From contig OX439044.1 of assembly GCA_949317995.1 (NCBI GenBank), positions 53,586,166 to 53,650,165 on the forward strand: DNA of 64,000 bases, given 5' to 3'. Below, in pieces: positions 10,996 to 22,946 of this stretch. Within the stretch, counting starts at the first letter, position 1. Each line of letters opens with the position of its first letter. The position numbers were made by a program, and so were the translations under genes. This DNA is from Acholoe squamosa (Eukaryota; Annelida; Polychaeta; Phyllodocida; Polynoidae). The notes under the pieces are model-generated. The model saw only the letters and a program-made list of their open reading frames with translations, did no database searches and was not told the origin of the DNA.

Positions 10996-11430
10996 AAGAT
11001 GATTTTTCACATTGAAACAATGGCGAGACTGAATTTGTATGTCTCAACACTCTCCCAAAATAGTCCAACTTGATCTCGAAAAGGTATATCCAAAAATCCC
11101 GAAAAAGAACATGTGTGTATATGCTCTCATAATGCACTGGTAGGAGAGGGAATAACAGTAAGGCAGGTGGCAGAATAGTGGTATAATGAAACATATTGAA
11201 ACAGGAGTTATATTTGTCTGGAATTCACACCCAATGAATTAAATTTAGATATAATTCGTGCCATTACACAAAAGGTATGCATATGCAGAATGGAAATGAA
11301 GCTCACATTAAAAAGAGATACGACTATATAGATTCCACCAGGTCCATTTATTGGGTATTAGGTACATAGGTGTAGGTCTTAGGTTCGAGGTCGCATGTTT
11401 AAAGTTTATCATGATCATACACCTAGCTGT

Positions 11431-11431
<1 letters not shown>

Positions 11432-11487
<56 letters not shown>
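11432..11487. repeat. (CT)n microsatellite
   Basis: An uninterrupted CT dinucleotide tract of about 55 bp. The Glu-Arg reading frame across it on the other strand is an artefact. Confidence 0.95.
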
Positions 11488-11490
<3 letters not shown>

Positions 11491-11695
11491 GATTGCATGC
11501 CGATTGACAACCAGTCCTCATGAACAATCAGCAAAGTTGATGGAGGAAAATATTTACTAAGCTTTCTTCCATGAAAGCTGTCAATAGTGTGAGCAGTATT
11601 TTCAGCACTGCTGTGCTTTGGTAATGTCAGTTTATTCATACATGATTTCCAAGAAAACCTTCTTTACTATTTGAATATTTTCTTCTTTTTTTCAG

Positions 11696-12943
11696 GTTAA
11701 GTGTTGTGGTATCACTGGCCCAATAAATTATCCACAAAACCTTACCGCGTTCAGTGACATGTATGTAAGTATTTGGAATTGAAATTTATTGTAACCTCTC
11801 ACAGACTGAAAAAAAATGTTACGTAGTGCTGCGGTATTATTATCTGGATTTTAAAATGAAATATCTACACACGAAATCTGTCATTTACATGAGAACTGAG
11901 GTAGCTATTGTGTCTGACTGGTCTTCTATAAAATGTGTCCATATTGTCCATGATATTCCTTTCTTATTATTACACTACCATCTCTTCATCCTTATACAGC
12001 CAGTATCCTGCTGCAAGCTGAAGCCTGATGTGTCCCCTCAGGCACCTTTGAAACCTACTGATGCTGAAGACTACGACACATGTAAAATGGAGTTGGCAGC
12101 TGGCCCCCCAAATACCAATGTGCAGGCTTACCAGGAGGTGCCCTTCTTACACTATCCCAAATAATTATTAATGAATCGTTTACTGAAAGCAACAGCTTTT
12201 ATTGCGTAACTAACCACATGATGATAACTAACTAGATATTAGTCTTTGCGCCTTTACATTGCAGTCTTTCTGCTAGATAGTTGTAACTTGCAAACGAGTC
12301 ACTATAGTTAATATACGATAACGTAGAAAGTACAAATAAAAATACAAATTGTGGATACTGCAATATCACCTAAGGGTCTTTATCCAAGAATTCCTCACCT
12401 TGTTGTTTTTAGGGATGCATAAAAGGAATGAAATCCTGGGTAGAGGAGCATGCTAGGATCCTCATAGGGATCGGAATCGGCATCGCCTGTCTGGAAGTAA
12501 GGACACAGATTTCATTCTGCTACAAGAGTTATATGTTTTCATTTTCTGCATTCTATCATCAGCCCACTTATCAGAATACGCTGATGATTTCTCGATTTAT
12601 TTTGCTAGCTTTAATTTTGAGGATTTGGAAGTGCAGATAAAATGCTTTCAGCGTTCTTATCCATGTTGGTAATTAGACTAGCACATTGACTATGGCACCT
12701 CAGTCCTGTACTCTATATGTGATCAATAGTATGGGGCTGAGTGATGTTGCCTCCCACTAAAACTGCCAAACTGGCTCGAAAATAACCGAAATCTCCATTG
12801 CCCGCCACCCTCTTTGAAACTGTGCATGCACTCCTACCGCCTTAGAAATATAATGCCCTTTCCTTTTTTTCCCTCAGATATTCGGCTTCATCTTTGCTGT
12901 GTGTCTGTGCTGCAGTATCGATAAAGACAATGAACCAGTATAG
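11696..12943 (+). CDS. Tetraspanin, 3' exons (large extracellular loop to C-terminus)
   Basis: Four phase-0 exons are supported: 11696-11764 (starts VKCCGITGP, the CCG signature), 12000-12137 (PVSCCKLKP...YDTC), 12413-12496 (GCIKGMKSWVEEH, then the start of TM4 GIGIGIACLE) and 12878-12943 (IFGFIFAVCLCCSI, ending EPV and TAG). All have AG/GT borders; the third donor is GTAAGG. The loop carries the CCG, SCC, DTC and GC cysteines, and TM4 with its cysteine end fits CD9/CD63-type tetraspanins, plasma-membrane scaffold proteins. Exons for TM1-TM3 were not found between the transposon cluster and 11696, so the 5' part lies outside the window, was missed, or is lost. Confidence 0.85.
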
Positions 12944-13062
12944 ATGCCCCGACGCAGGAACAACACGAGATACGTGTTTACACCTTGATTGATAGGGAGG
13001 TCAACTCTAAATAATACATAACGCGAAAAGGTCATATATATATCCTTGGTTATATCCATTGT

Positions 13063-13370
13063 CGCACTGAAAACCTGGAAGATCCGAAACTAGTCAGCGG
13101 TGACGACTTTAGGTCCTCCAGTTGACGATACCTAAAACTACAGCTTTAGGTAGTCAAAATTATGACTTTAGGTCGTCATCCTGATGACCTGAGTCATCAG
13201 TATGACAATACTGACAGTACAGAGTTGTCATAGTGATGACTCAAGTCGTCAGGATGATGACCTAAAGTCGTCATTTTGACTACCTAAAGTTGTAGTTTTA
13301 GGTATCGTCAACTTGAGGACCTAAAGTGGTCACTGCTGACTAGTTTCGAATCTTCCAGGTTTTCAGTGCG
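13063..13370. repeat. 308-bp near-perfect palindrome
   Basis: Left arm from CGCACTGAAAACCTGGAAGA and right arm ending with its reverse complement match over nearly 145 bp each with few mismatches, leaving a loop of about 14 bp near 13215. GACTTTAGGTCGTCAT-type motifs repeat inside both arms. Transcribed, it would form a very long hairpin. It is probably a foldback/MITE. It sits 120 bp after the tetraspanin stop codon. Confidence 0.9.
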
Positions 13371-13485
13371 GCATGATGCATGGATGCATCACTAACACTT
13401 CACCCGCAGGTGCTTCATTCATGCATCATGCCGAATCAGTGGACTTGATACACTCCCGACCACTCGGTATGAATTAGAAAGGCAG

Positions 13486-13538
13486 AATTAGTGGATTACG
13501 TAAACCACGCCTTCAGTGGATTACGTAAACCACGCTAG
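13486..13538. repeat. Short tandem duplication
   Basis: AGTGGATTACGTAAACCACGC occurs twice in a row. The unit is itself partly palindromic (TGGATTACGTAAACCA). Confidence 0.75.
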
Positions 13539-13788
13539 TTCAGCTTGATGACAAAGGAATCTTTGAAGCATCCTGCTATTCATCCATGTGCAATTAAATG
13601 CATTGTAATATGCATAAAAACCTCTTCACTGTTCTGCAGACGTGGACAATTCAAGTAAATCTAGAATGAAGTTTTTATATTATAGCTGTGAAGTTTGTAC
13701 AGACATAAAGATGCTGAATTGATGTAACTACCAACTGAAGCACCTCTCTTCATTACAATTGTGTAAACGTATAATTATATCAACCCGA

Positions 13789-14010
13789 CCCAGCAAATTG
13801 TCGTGAGTTCTCGTCAACCTGTGTGAAGTGGCTCACACATGTCGCTAGATGGAACACAATGTCGTTATAGCACAAGATCACCAGGAATAGCAATTGCTAT
13901 GCCATGTGAGTCTAACACACAGTGGCGAAAGATGACGGAATGAGTTATCACTCAAAAAGGAGTCACCATTGATGACCAATCATGGCGACAGATGACGACA
14001 ATTTGCTGGG
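13789..14010. mobile_element. 222-bp MITE with 16-bp terminal inverted repeats
   Basis: CCCAGCAAATTGTCGT at 13789-13804 is exactly reverse-complemented at 13995-14010. The interior has further imperfect inversions around GTCGCTAGATGG and TGGCGACAGATGACG. No coding sequence. Confidence 0.75.
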
Positions 14011-14391
14011 GACTAACAAAAGACACTTTCCTATAATCAATATAATATTATAGTCACACAGTGGTCAAGGCTGCTTTCCTCAGATTAACATGTGCATTGG
14101 CCGGTCACCGATTATTGTATATTCTATATGCAACATTTCCAATAAATATCACTATTTCAAGTTTGCATATTAGCTCACTTATCTTCTACGTATTATATCT
14201 TTTTGGAGTAACGGAATACTTGCTAGAATGTGTTACACATATATAAGGGCAAAAGCGGTTGAAATAAGCCAATACACACATTAATTACGCTCTATGCTTT
14301 CATACCTTTCTGGTATTGATCATTTGCCTTGAGTCATATATTCCATGATAGATAATAACTTGATTTTGAATTTCCCAATTCTTCATTGAAA

Positions 14392-14406
14392 ATGGCGTCC
14401 AAAAAG
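14392..14406 (+). CDS. Possible first exon (MASKK)
   Basis: ATGGCGTCCAAAAAG is followed directly by the donor GTATGTAC. A very short first coding exon like this is common in tetraspanin genes, and it lies upstream of the paralogous TM3 exon at 19204. No TM1/TM2 exon was recognised between them, so the link is speculative. Confidence 0.2.
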
Positions 14407-16070
14407 GTATGTACATGTGTTTGAATAAAACTGGAATTGCTTTCAACAGGAATTAATCTTGTCTTACTTTTATTGAAATTGAGATATTCTGGGGTCTCTA
14501 TTGAAGGCTAGATGAAAAGATCCAGTAAGGGGTTTCAGAAGAACCAAGACTTTGGGAATGGGATAAAACAACTATCTAGAGTAAGCCCGTTGTGATTCTG
14601 AGCATCACAAATGACGCAATTTAGTTGTTTTAAAGGGTTTTGGGTCATGTCCCTTAATAGAATTTGGAAAATTTAGAAATTGTTCCTTCTATTTTAGGTT
14701 GATATGTGAGTAAATGACTAAGTTCAAAACAAAAGTAACTGGTTTCAATGTTTTCGGGGGTAGGGCCAAAAATATATCCTGCCCCCCCCGGGATGGGGTA
14801 GCCATACCCCCACCCGGCCCCTCCATTCCGATACCCTTGGATCCTTAATATTCGTAAGGAGGCTATTGAAGACACACTCTGACATCAGCGCCACATTACG
14901 TAGAATGCGTCTCTGACGCCGTGCACCTCTGGGAAGTCTAAACTGACCAATGAAATAGAAGTATGTCAACACCCTGTCATGGCCACAATTATGCCTTACC
15001 CCTTGCACTATATTAAAGTTTCAGACTAAATATCTGATTATCTATGCAAAAATACATTGTAATATTTTGCAAAAGACTAGAGGATGACTATATCTATACC
15101 CTCGTAGAGTTCATTTGTACACAAACCTTCTGGAAATAGCCAAACCAAGATGTAAACAATGCATTTCTATCGGCGAGGTGTTTGGTAGAGCAGTCATTGA
15201 CAGTGGAGGATTTATTTTATTCCCTGACAAATGCTGGTATGCTTTCATGGAAACACTCATTGGCTCTGACTGGAGGTCCAAACTTCTGACTAAAAATTAA
15301 CCATATACAAAGGTTTAGATGAGAATAGGGCAAAATACCAAGGGACTATATTCTGCAGCAGGATACAAGCCCAACAACTCAGCCTCATCACTTGCGTAAT
15401 GATATACGTACAGCTGTACGCCATGGCCGGCACCAAGACAGTGACTACACTCCAGTAGAGGGTGGCGCTGTAAACAGTACGTTGAAGACATTCCGACGCA
15501 CATGCCTTTGCAAATACATCATAGTATAGCTCACTTACAATTATAGGCAGGAGGAGTACACTGTTGTATGAAATAAAAGTAAACTATAGCGTACTGCATG
15601 TTGGATGTTAAAGTGTCATACAAATATCAATATGTAATAGGTGCACAATTCCTGCATATCATGAGTTTTTTTGTGTTCTCACCAAAATAGAATATTCAGC
15701 GAGGAAGATGAAGTAAAAAATAAATTAGCATGAGTTATTTTTTGGCTGCCACATATGTGCTCCAGTACATTATACAACATAACTCTGTCTTCTACTAACG
15801 TACCGTGCAGACCTGTGCCAAACACGGAAAACATAATTTCCAAAATAACGCTTTAACCCCTTAGCATTTAGTTGATGTATTCTGATGTGTCTTCTTTTAA
15901 TTATGCATCTTGTGATTATATTTGTTTATACCTACTTCGACCTGAACCTACTCTTTAACATTTTCTATAACACATTTCCAATTCAAAGACTAATATTGTG
16001 CCAGCTTTACTTCACTTCTTCGTTATCATTGGGTTAAAACCTTTGGTTATTGAACAAGTAATTAATGGAC
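14407..16070. other. No gene seen
   Basis: The stretch is AT-rich, with G/C homopolymers near 14781 and 14800. No exon, repeat family or RNA gene could be supported. Confidence 0.5.
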
Positions 16071-16073
16071 GCG

Positions 16074-16138
16074 TGTGTGTTAGCAAAGGATAATTACACG
16101 AGGGTGCAGCCCGAGTGTAAGTATCCTTAGCTAACACA
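16074..16138. repeat. Hairpin-forming inverted repeat
   Basis: GTGTGTTAGCAAAGGATAAT pairs with GTATCCTTAGCTAACACAC across a short GC-rich centre containing GGTGCAGCCC. Confidence 0.65.
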
Positions 16139-16199
16139 CACCTCCTCCCCGGGACTCAAAGCCTGCCATAGTGTGTGTACACACAGCAAAAAAAATGTT

Positions 16200-16266
16200 C
16201 GCCAGGACCAGGACTCATCCCACCTTTCTTTAGAAGCTGAGCACAATGCACTACCCACTAGACCAT
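16200..16266 (-). repeat. tRNA-like SINE head (minus strand)
   Basis: Read on the minus strand, TGGTCTAGTGGGTAGTGC resembles an A box and GGGATGAGTCC a B box. The acceptor stem is not complementary, so I treat it as tRNA-derived repeat rather than a tRNA gene. Confidence 0.4.
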
Positions 16267-16488
16267 CGGTTCACACACCTCAGCGCCCGGTTTGGCTTGG
16301 TTTGAACGCGTCCACCAGTCCTCTATAATTATAATGCTATTCTAACCTTGTGCATGTTGGGGGGGGGGGTGTCACAACCCAGACTGCAGGATATTTTCAC
16401 ACTTTGAATGTATACTAGTTATAAGTGAGTGACCTCCCCGGGCTTTGTATCATATCAAAACCTGGTTCTAACCAAGTATTTCTCTTCA

Positions 16489-16560
16489 GTCCCTGTGGCG
16501 CACTGCATAAGGAGTTGGATTTGGGATCAGGAGACTGCAGGTTCGACCCCTACCCTGGCA
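16489..16560 (+). repeat. tRNA-related sequence (SINE head or tRNA pseudogene)
   Basis: The 72-nt stretch has A box TGGCGCACTGCATAAGG and an exact B box GGTTCGACCCC, with spacing as in a tRNA. The middle resembles tRNA-Arg anticodon arms, but the loop would read TGG and the acceptor stem (GTCCCTG/CCTGGCA) pairs poorly. No terminator T-run follows closely. A SINE or pseudogene is more likely than an active tRNA. Confidence 0.5.
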
Positions 16561-16597
16561 ATGAAAATTTCGTAGGTTTTAACATGTAACATATGAC

Positions 16598-16669
16598 ATG
16601 TAAGGTGTGCATGTTATCCATGGATAACCACACTGGGTGCCTGTTATCCTTGGATAAACGCACACCTTA
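16598..16669. repeat. Inverted repeat
   Basis: GTAAGGTGTGC on the left matches GCACACCTTAC on the right, with GTTATCCATGGATAAC and TTATCCTTGGATAA palindromes inside. Confidence 0.65.
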
Positions 16670-18786
16670 CAAAAGTTACGATGCATGCATCATGCCATGC
16701 AATATCGAAAGGTATGTGCATGGGAATATCCAGGAAAAGCACCCAAAATCACAGAAGTCGTGTAATAAAACCAGATAACTAGACCGTGTCCAAATCTGCC
16801 TACACCTCAGAAGGAGGGTAGGTACAGACGGTGGTATAGGTCTATACTATGGAATGCCCATACACATGACAGTTTTAGACATTTACCTGGAAACATTCGT
16901 GTATATATACGTCTGCATCTTTTCCATGTATATATTCAACTATTTATGATAACCATTACTTTCAGCGTAAGAGAATTAGTAATACCTTAGCGAAATTCTG
17001 TTGTTTTTAGTTTGTTTGTTGTTTCTTTTCTTTTTTTAAGTAAATGCAATACAGAAGGAATGTGTATTTCTTGACTAACTTTGATCGGTTGATAGTACTT
17101 TCGCCATTATTATCATTAAATATAATCAACTGTAGAACATATGAGTGGGAGAAGTACATTTCAAACAGGTTAGTGAGCTTAGAATATGATAACATATGTG
17201 ACACGATCTGCAAAAATGGGGCTTAGTGCAGGGGTTCCTAAGACAACTTTTCCCAGTACATGTCACATATAGACTTAATGGTTAATGTCTGTCTCAGTAT
17301 TAATTGCACTGAGATTTTTTTTCAACCCGTAGGTCATTTTGTTGTTGCGCATTTCAATGTCGATGATCTCTCACTCTTTAAAAAAATGGATTAAATTAGC
17401 ATAGTATGTCAAATGGTTCCAAGGAAATTGAATTCAAGTTTTGATTTTATGTCAATAATATTATCATACTATATTTACAAGTATACGTTATACTCATACT
17501 AGTATGAATATACTAAAGAATTTTAGGAAGGTTTTTCTTAACTTTTACGAGAATACACATGTATATGTTCGTGGATGACTATGATAGAAGATTGTTCCTT
17601 TCTGCCAGAGTGGTAAATAATATTTGTTTATAAATACCTTATTCATATTATAGTCCCCTGTTAGGGCAACTCAAAAGGGTGGGAACAGTTTCACTGAAAA
17701 AAAAAATCCAGTCAGTGTAACTTTAGTTAGTCAAAACAGCTAAATGATCTTAGTTAGTGCATCTGACTAACATGTGTCTCACATTGACTAACTTATGTTA
17801 GACTCAATGACTTCCCCAAGGTTAGCCACTTTGACCAAGGAATGATGCCACCTTTTCACACCAGGTGGCAGGCTGGTTTGTAACATGACCTTTATGCTGG
17901 GTGTGTACTACAGGTGGTTCTATGGATGTCGAAATTATGGTAATTTTTGATTGCGTTATATCCTCAGGGCTTTCATAATTCAACCTAGCATCATGCTTGA
18001 CAAAAAAAAATATTGGTGAGTTATCAAATAAAAGGAACCAGTGAGTGAGATAGATAACACCTATTCTGTGGTAATTTAGATGTATACATATATGCACACC
18101 ATTGTACTCTTAATTTGCATGGTGAACCCAGGGCCCTGGCTCAGAGTTTGCCAAAGAAAGAAATGCGAGGTACACCTTTGGATATGCCCTGCCTGTAAGT
18201 CTCATCCTTTGTTTAGGAAAATCTGACTAAGATTTTGAACATTATTTTTTCAGTGTTTGATAGGATAACAAGGTTGGCAGGTAGGATTTTACTTTTATAA
18301 TTAATTCTGTCATCATCAGTGCGAAAATGTTTGGGTGATGATTTTGGATATCATAGTTACAATTTTTAGGATCTTATCTTTTTATCAATATTGATATTAG
18401 ATCCCTATATCGTTGCCTCAGTGCAATAAGGTTGTAGCTGACATTTTGGCAAAATTGACTTTTCTTCTGTTTTAACATCTATTGACCCTTATCTATGAGA
18501 GTATTTAAGCTCTGTCTATGATATAAATATGTGTCTATAGGCCCAAATAAGGTTCTGACAGGTGTGTGCTAAAGTAATTCCCGCCCTTCTTTTGCCTCTC
18601 CTGTAAAACTCGAAATGCAGATACAACCTTATCTCAAGTTGAATACTGAGCCCCCCCCCTCCCCCAAAGGTTTAACCAAGGAATCCAATATTTCACACCC
18701 CAGTTGTAGCAACTTAAATGGCCAGATAACCATCTTAAAAACATTATTTTTTATAAATAGATGAAATATCTAACTAAAACAACATG
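16670..18786. other. No gene seen
   Basis: AT-rich DNA with several short A and T runs. No exon pair with splice sites and no repeat family were supported. Confidence 0.5.
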
Positions 18787-18868
18787 AGATAAAATTGGTC
18801 TGAGTGAGGCTTATCTCACTCAGCTCTGCCTCGTGAGATAACCCTCACTAAGACCAATTCTCGTGAAC
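18787..18868. repeat. Inverted repeat
   Basis: ATTGGTCTGAGTGAGG and TTATCTCAC on the left match GTGAGATAA and CCCTCACTAAGACCAAT on the right, forming a stem of about 30 bp with a loop near CAGCTCTGCC. Confidence 0.65.
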
Positions 18869-19541
18869 ATTTACCATTTTATTGCACTGAGGCGACGATA
18901 TGTATGTAGGGAGGCCTACAGAGTAAAGAATCAGAGGCAGTGTTACCAACACTAATTTCGCTGTAGAGTGAGACAATACAATCATGTATTATGACTATAG
19001 GGTAAGATTACAACCTTATGATGAACTCTAGTGGAATGGTCTTTCATCAACAGAATCCAAGGTGATAATGGAGAGTCACGTAGAGTTAAAGATTAATTGC
19101 AGTATTTAAAAACTCCCTTGCAGTCAGGCAATGCCTTCCAGAGCTAGAAAGTACACATTTATTAGGTAGATATCTAACAGACAACACGAAACTTGTCTTA
19201 CAGTGCATCCTTCTCTTGATTATTGTCATGGGACTGGAAATTGCTGCTGGGGTTTTCGCCTTTGTCTTCAAAGATAGGGTAAGTTCATAGTTGGATCAAG
19301 ATCAAATTTGAGCCGCTACGAGACACTATTTTAAAGTGAATCCAAGTCCCATAATAAGATTCAGCCTTTTCATTCATCATTAACGGTGACCCAATATGAT
19401 CGGTCTAGCCTTTTAGCACTCATTTCCTTTGCTTTGATTTTATTCAGACATATTGATATTGCTGTCTTATGAAAATAATGTTTGCATCCTCCACCGGGAT
19501 TTTAGAGCTAGAAAATGTAAAGTTATAGTTTTCAGGGTCCC

Positions 19542-20107
19542 CATTTCGGACCCATATCCATTTCAGACCCAAGTCATTTCAGACCATATGACATGTCTTA
19601 AATCACAACCCCTCCCCCCTGGCCTACTCTAGGGTTGCCTGCAGCCCCTCTCCCACATTCCAAGTTTACATCAGGGGTGGATGGAGCACAGATACTATTG
19701 TTAGACTTCTAGTTCTATGGCATAGGGGCTGTATCCTTAACCCTTCAATTGTTTCTAGTTCTATTAGATCTTGGAGTTTGATTATTTGGTTCACTATTCC
19801 TCCCAAATCATATAATTCCACTATCACTGCCGATGGGCAGCCGACTGCTGATGGGCCACTGGCCGCCTATTGCTGAGTTTGGTGTGACATACAGTCATTG
19901 GCTGGTCACTGGATTGGCTCCAATGAAATGTGCGGTGAGGCCACTACTGGACCACCCCTTTTGGATCCGCTCCTGACTAGTGTTTCATGCTGACTCTATT
20001 CGCACATTATGCAGGCTCTAATTGAGTCTATGGGTCTGAAATGACCTGGGTCTGAAATGACTATGGGTCTGAAATGACCGGGTCTGAAATGACTTTGGGT
20101 CTGAAAT
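19542..20107. mobile_element. Foldback with multiple GGGTCTGAAAT terminal motifs
   Basis: The left end has two or three copies of ATTTCAGACC-type motifs, and the right end has five copies of the reverse complement GGGTCTGAAATGAC. Such clustered subterminal motifs resemble non-autonomous DNA transposons. A second element with CAGGGGTGGAT and GGATCCGCTCCTG ends (19672-19975) sits within it. Confidence 0.65.
19672..19975. mobile_element. Nested element with CAGGGGTGGAT...GGATCCGCTCCTG ends
   Basis: The ends are imperfect inverted repeats of the same type as the clean copy at 59529-59708. The interior is unremarkable and non-coding. No target duplication is obvious. Confidence 0.45.
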
Positions 20108-21299
20108 AACTTGTATTCTTCACAATTACCCTATGCATCCGTGAAGTGGTGACAACTCGCTCGCACTCCATCGGTGCATCATGTGCATGATGGTGCACTG
20201 ACGTTTATTGTTATCTACTCCTTCAGCTGCAGTGTTGTGGCTACTCAGGACCAAGTAGTTATACAGACATCCAGGGCTTTAACGGGGAATACGTAGTCTG
20301 AAAAGGCTCCAGAAGAGGGAAGAAGCGCTTTGATATTGGGTTACTTGTTACATCAAATATTGTATGTGTAATTTATTTGGTAAAATGGTAATTGCGAAGG
20401 ACCTATAGATGCCATGGCAAATGTCACTTTTAAAGTAAGGACCCCACTCAATAGAAAGCTTTTAAAATGACACGACATGGAAACATGGCATCCTGAAAGA
20501 TATTCACAAGCGACACATGGGAGATAGAGCGAAGATGTATTGCTTGTGAATGGAGCCCTGGGCTACTCATGCACCGTGGCGACCCGACGGCATCTTGCAC
20601 CAATGACGTGCTAGTTGCTCTTTACACTTGTCATATATAGTCCTCAGCATCATCAGGTACAAGTGTGTTAATGTCCACATGATTTCTCCCCCATTCTACG
20701 GGTCTTGAGTTAACAGTTTCATAAAGCATGTATTTTTTCCATATTTTTAATATTTCTCATAAATACTTTTCTTATTTCTACAGTAAAGTCAAAGAACCTG
20801 GCCATACATTGGTATACAAACTGAAAAAAAAATAAAAACAGAATAAAAAACCGTCCTACCGACCCAGCTCTTTGAGCTATGTTACTGGAAACACACCTTT
20901 TATTTTTTGCCTAACCCTTTAAGGGCCGTTAATGCAGGAGTGGATCATGTTTATTGTTGGCATGATGCAACAAATAAGTCATGTTTTATCTTAAATTTAA
21001 TGTCAGCATCATTAGATCAACACTGTGTCATTTAAATTTACAATTCATGTCTTTCTTATCTTGCAATTGGTTCCCTAGATCGTTGGCCTTGTCTGTGTGT
21101 CTGCGCTGCGGTATCAGTAAAACTGTAGGACCTGAGTAGATAACGTGATGAAACAGTGTACAGTTATCTTAGTTAAAGGTAAACAGACAGAAATATCCGT
21201 TATGGTGTGGCTATAACGCAGACTGTGGGTCCAGGTATTTTGCATACGTATTGTATCCATATTGCTCCAGAGGTTTCCCTTAATAAAACATATCTATAT

Positions 21300-21373
21300 A
21301 TGTGGATGAACACGGTAAAAGGTAACCCCGCAAGGGGGTGCGTGAGCGTACCTTTTACCATGTTGATCCACAT
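21300..21373. repeat. Inverted repeat
   Basis: ATGTGGAT and CACGGTAAAAGGTA match TACCTTTTACCATG and ATCCACAT, around a centre rich in CCCCGCAAGGGGG. Confidence 0.65.
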
Positions 21374-22017
21374 AATGGTGTTTTACTTACGGTCGTGACT
21401 TGTGGGGGAGCACTGGACCTAAATTAATCTTAATAAGATAAAGTACAATATTGGCAAATATAACATGGTTATCAAGTTTAGGCAATGATTTCAGTTCCTA
21501 AAATGGATAATATGAGTTCTGATATTTCGGGATAAGGAACCCAAAATTGACAGCAGACCGGACATACCCTGACAAAGAGTTGACATGAAAGTAAATCCTC
21601 CATTTTTGAAGCTTATGTACTAAATCTGACGAAATTATTTGGACATAACATAGCTGAAACCTTATTCTAACTCCCTGTTGACTAGGTTCCTTGATATTAA
21701 GGCTGAATCTAACATAAAAAATTGGTAAACTTTCGAGGCGAGCGACTGGCTGTGCATCTTCGCCATTCTGTCAATAGTACCTGTGGCACCGCCTGGAGTG
21801 TACAGGCTATGGACTGGCGCAGCTCTGTCTCAACGTATTCGTGGTAATAGGTCTACGAGAATGGGAGTTGCAGGAGGTCGCCAGCTTAACCATACGCTAA
21901 CATGAAACCAAGATGGCGAAGGGCCGTCTTGTCGACTTGCAAAAGAAAACAATGGATTCTATCAATTTTAATGGTAAATACTTAGAATTAATGGTGGAAA
22001 CCATGTTATATATGCAA

Positions 22018-22136
22018 TATGTAATGATTAGACTTGAACTCGTTGGCTTCATGGGTTTGATAGAAGCATGAGCCAGAGGCGAATGCTTCTATCACCCCCT
22101 GAAGCCAACTAGTTCCAGTCTAATCATTATATATTA
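22018..22136. repeat. 119-bp inverted repeat
   Basis: TATGTAATGATTAGACTTGA, GTTGGCTTCA and TTGATAGAAGCA on the left match TGCTTCTATCA, TGAAGCCAAC and AGTCTAATCATTATATATTA on the right. Confidence 0.75.
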
Positions 22137-22571
22137 CATTCATATTGCCACCCCTTTCTTGGCTTAATTGTCATATAGCATATCTAAAAGAACAGACGTG
22201 TGATCTGTCATGTGCCACGTTCTAAGAGCAACACTGCCAATTTGACCCTGTCCTCTTTTTTACACTCATGTCTATTATCTACACACTTAGAACTTGTGTC
22301 ATATGATTATGATTACTTCCTGTGAAGTTCACTATATAGCCGAGAGGTGGCAGTCAATGTACCACAACACAACTCGAGCAGAGCAAGCACCTCTAGAGCT
22401 CAGCAGGCCACTGAGAGTGTATTACAAGAGGAATACCTCGACCTCCCTAATTATAATCTGTTACCCAAGTAATAGTGGTATAGTACAGATAAGAGAGATA
22501 TCAGAGGGACATCACCTACATTGAGAGACAACCACCAAACAGTAAGGGCTCAACCCCCTGGTATTTAGACC

Positions 22572-22890
22572 ATGTCGTCGCCATTATTGTCCAAGGTGAG
22601 TAAGCTCCAGCTGCACAGGGCTATTTCAGTATTTGTATACATAGGGCCTACATACGTATGCATCTATCTATAGGCCTATAGATCTATGCCTCTAACATGT
22701 ATGTTTGTGGGTACACCAGGGTCAGTTCCATAGAAGGAGAACCACACAGACCTGCCATCTAGTAACAAACTAAGGAATTATCATATCTTTCGTTATGTTC
22801 CTGTCTCTGTCTCTTTTTCCCTGTCTCTGTATGTATGTGTGTCTATCTGTCTCTCTGTCTCTCTCTCTCTCTCTGTCCCTGTCTCTCTCT

Positions 22891-22946
<56 letters not shown>

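Larger units (their letters stand above)
19204..21120 (+). pseudogene. Broken tetraspanin paralogue
   Basis: Three exon-like pieces are seen. 19204-19278 (75 bp, phase 0, donor GTAAGT) is a TM3 exon: CILLLIIVMGLEIAAGVFAF. 20227-20292 is a CCG exon (LQCCGYSGPSSYTD) with a poor donor, GTAGTC. 21079-21120 aligns to the last exon of the tetraspanin at 12878 but lacks 5 nt after GGCCTTGTC, so it shifts frame and stops after about 13 codons. The two loop exons between CCG and TM4 were not found; a foldback occupies part of the TM3-CCG intron. The TM3 exon is intact, so decay is recent or the exons are used otherwise. Confidence 0.75.

Noticed and set aside
11415-11639. Frame with a Glu-Arg run
   Set aside because: It is a (CT)n microsatellite.
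16489-16560. Functional tRNA gene
   Set aside because: The acceptor stem and anticodon arm pair poorly, and no T-run terminator follows. It is kept only as a tRNA-related repeat.
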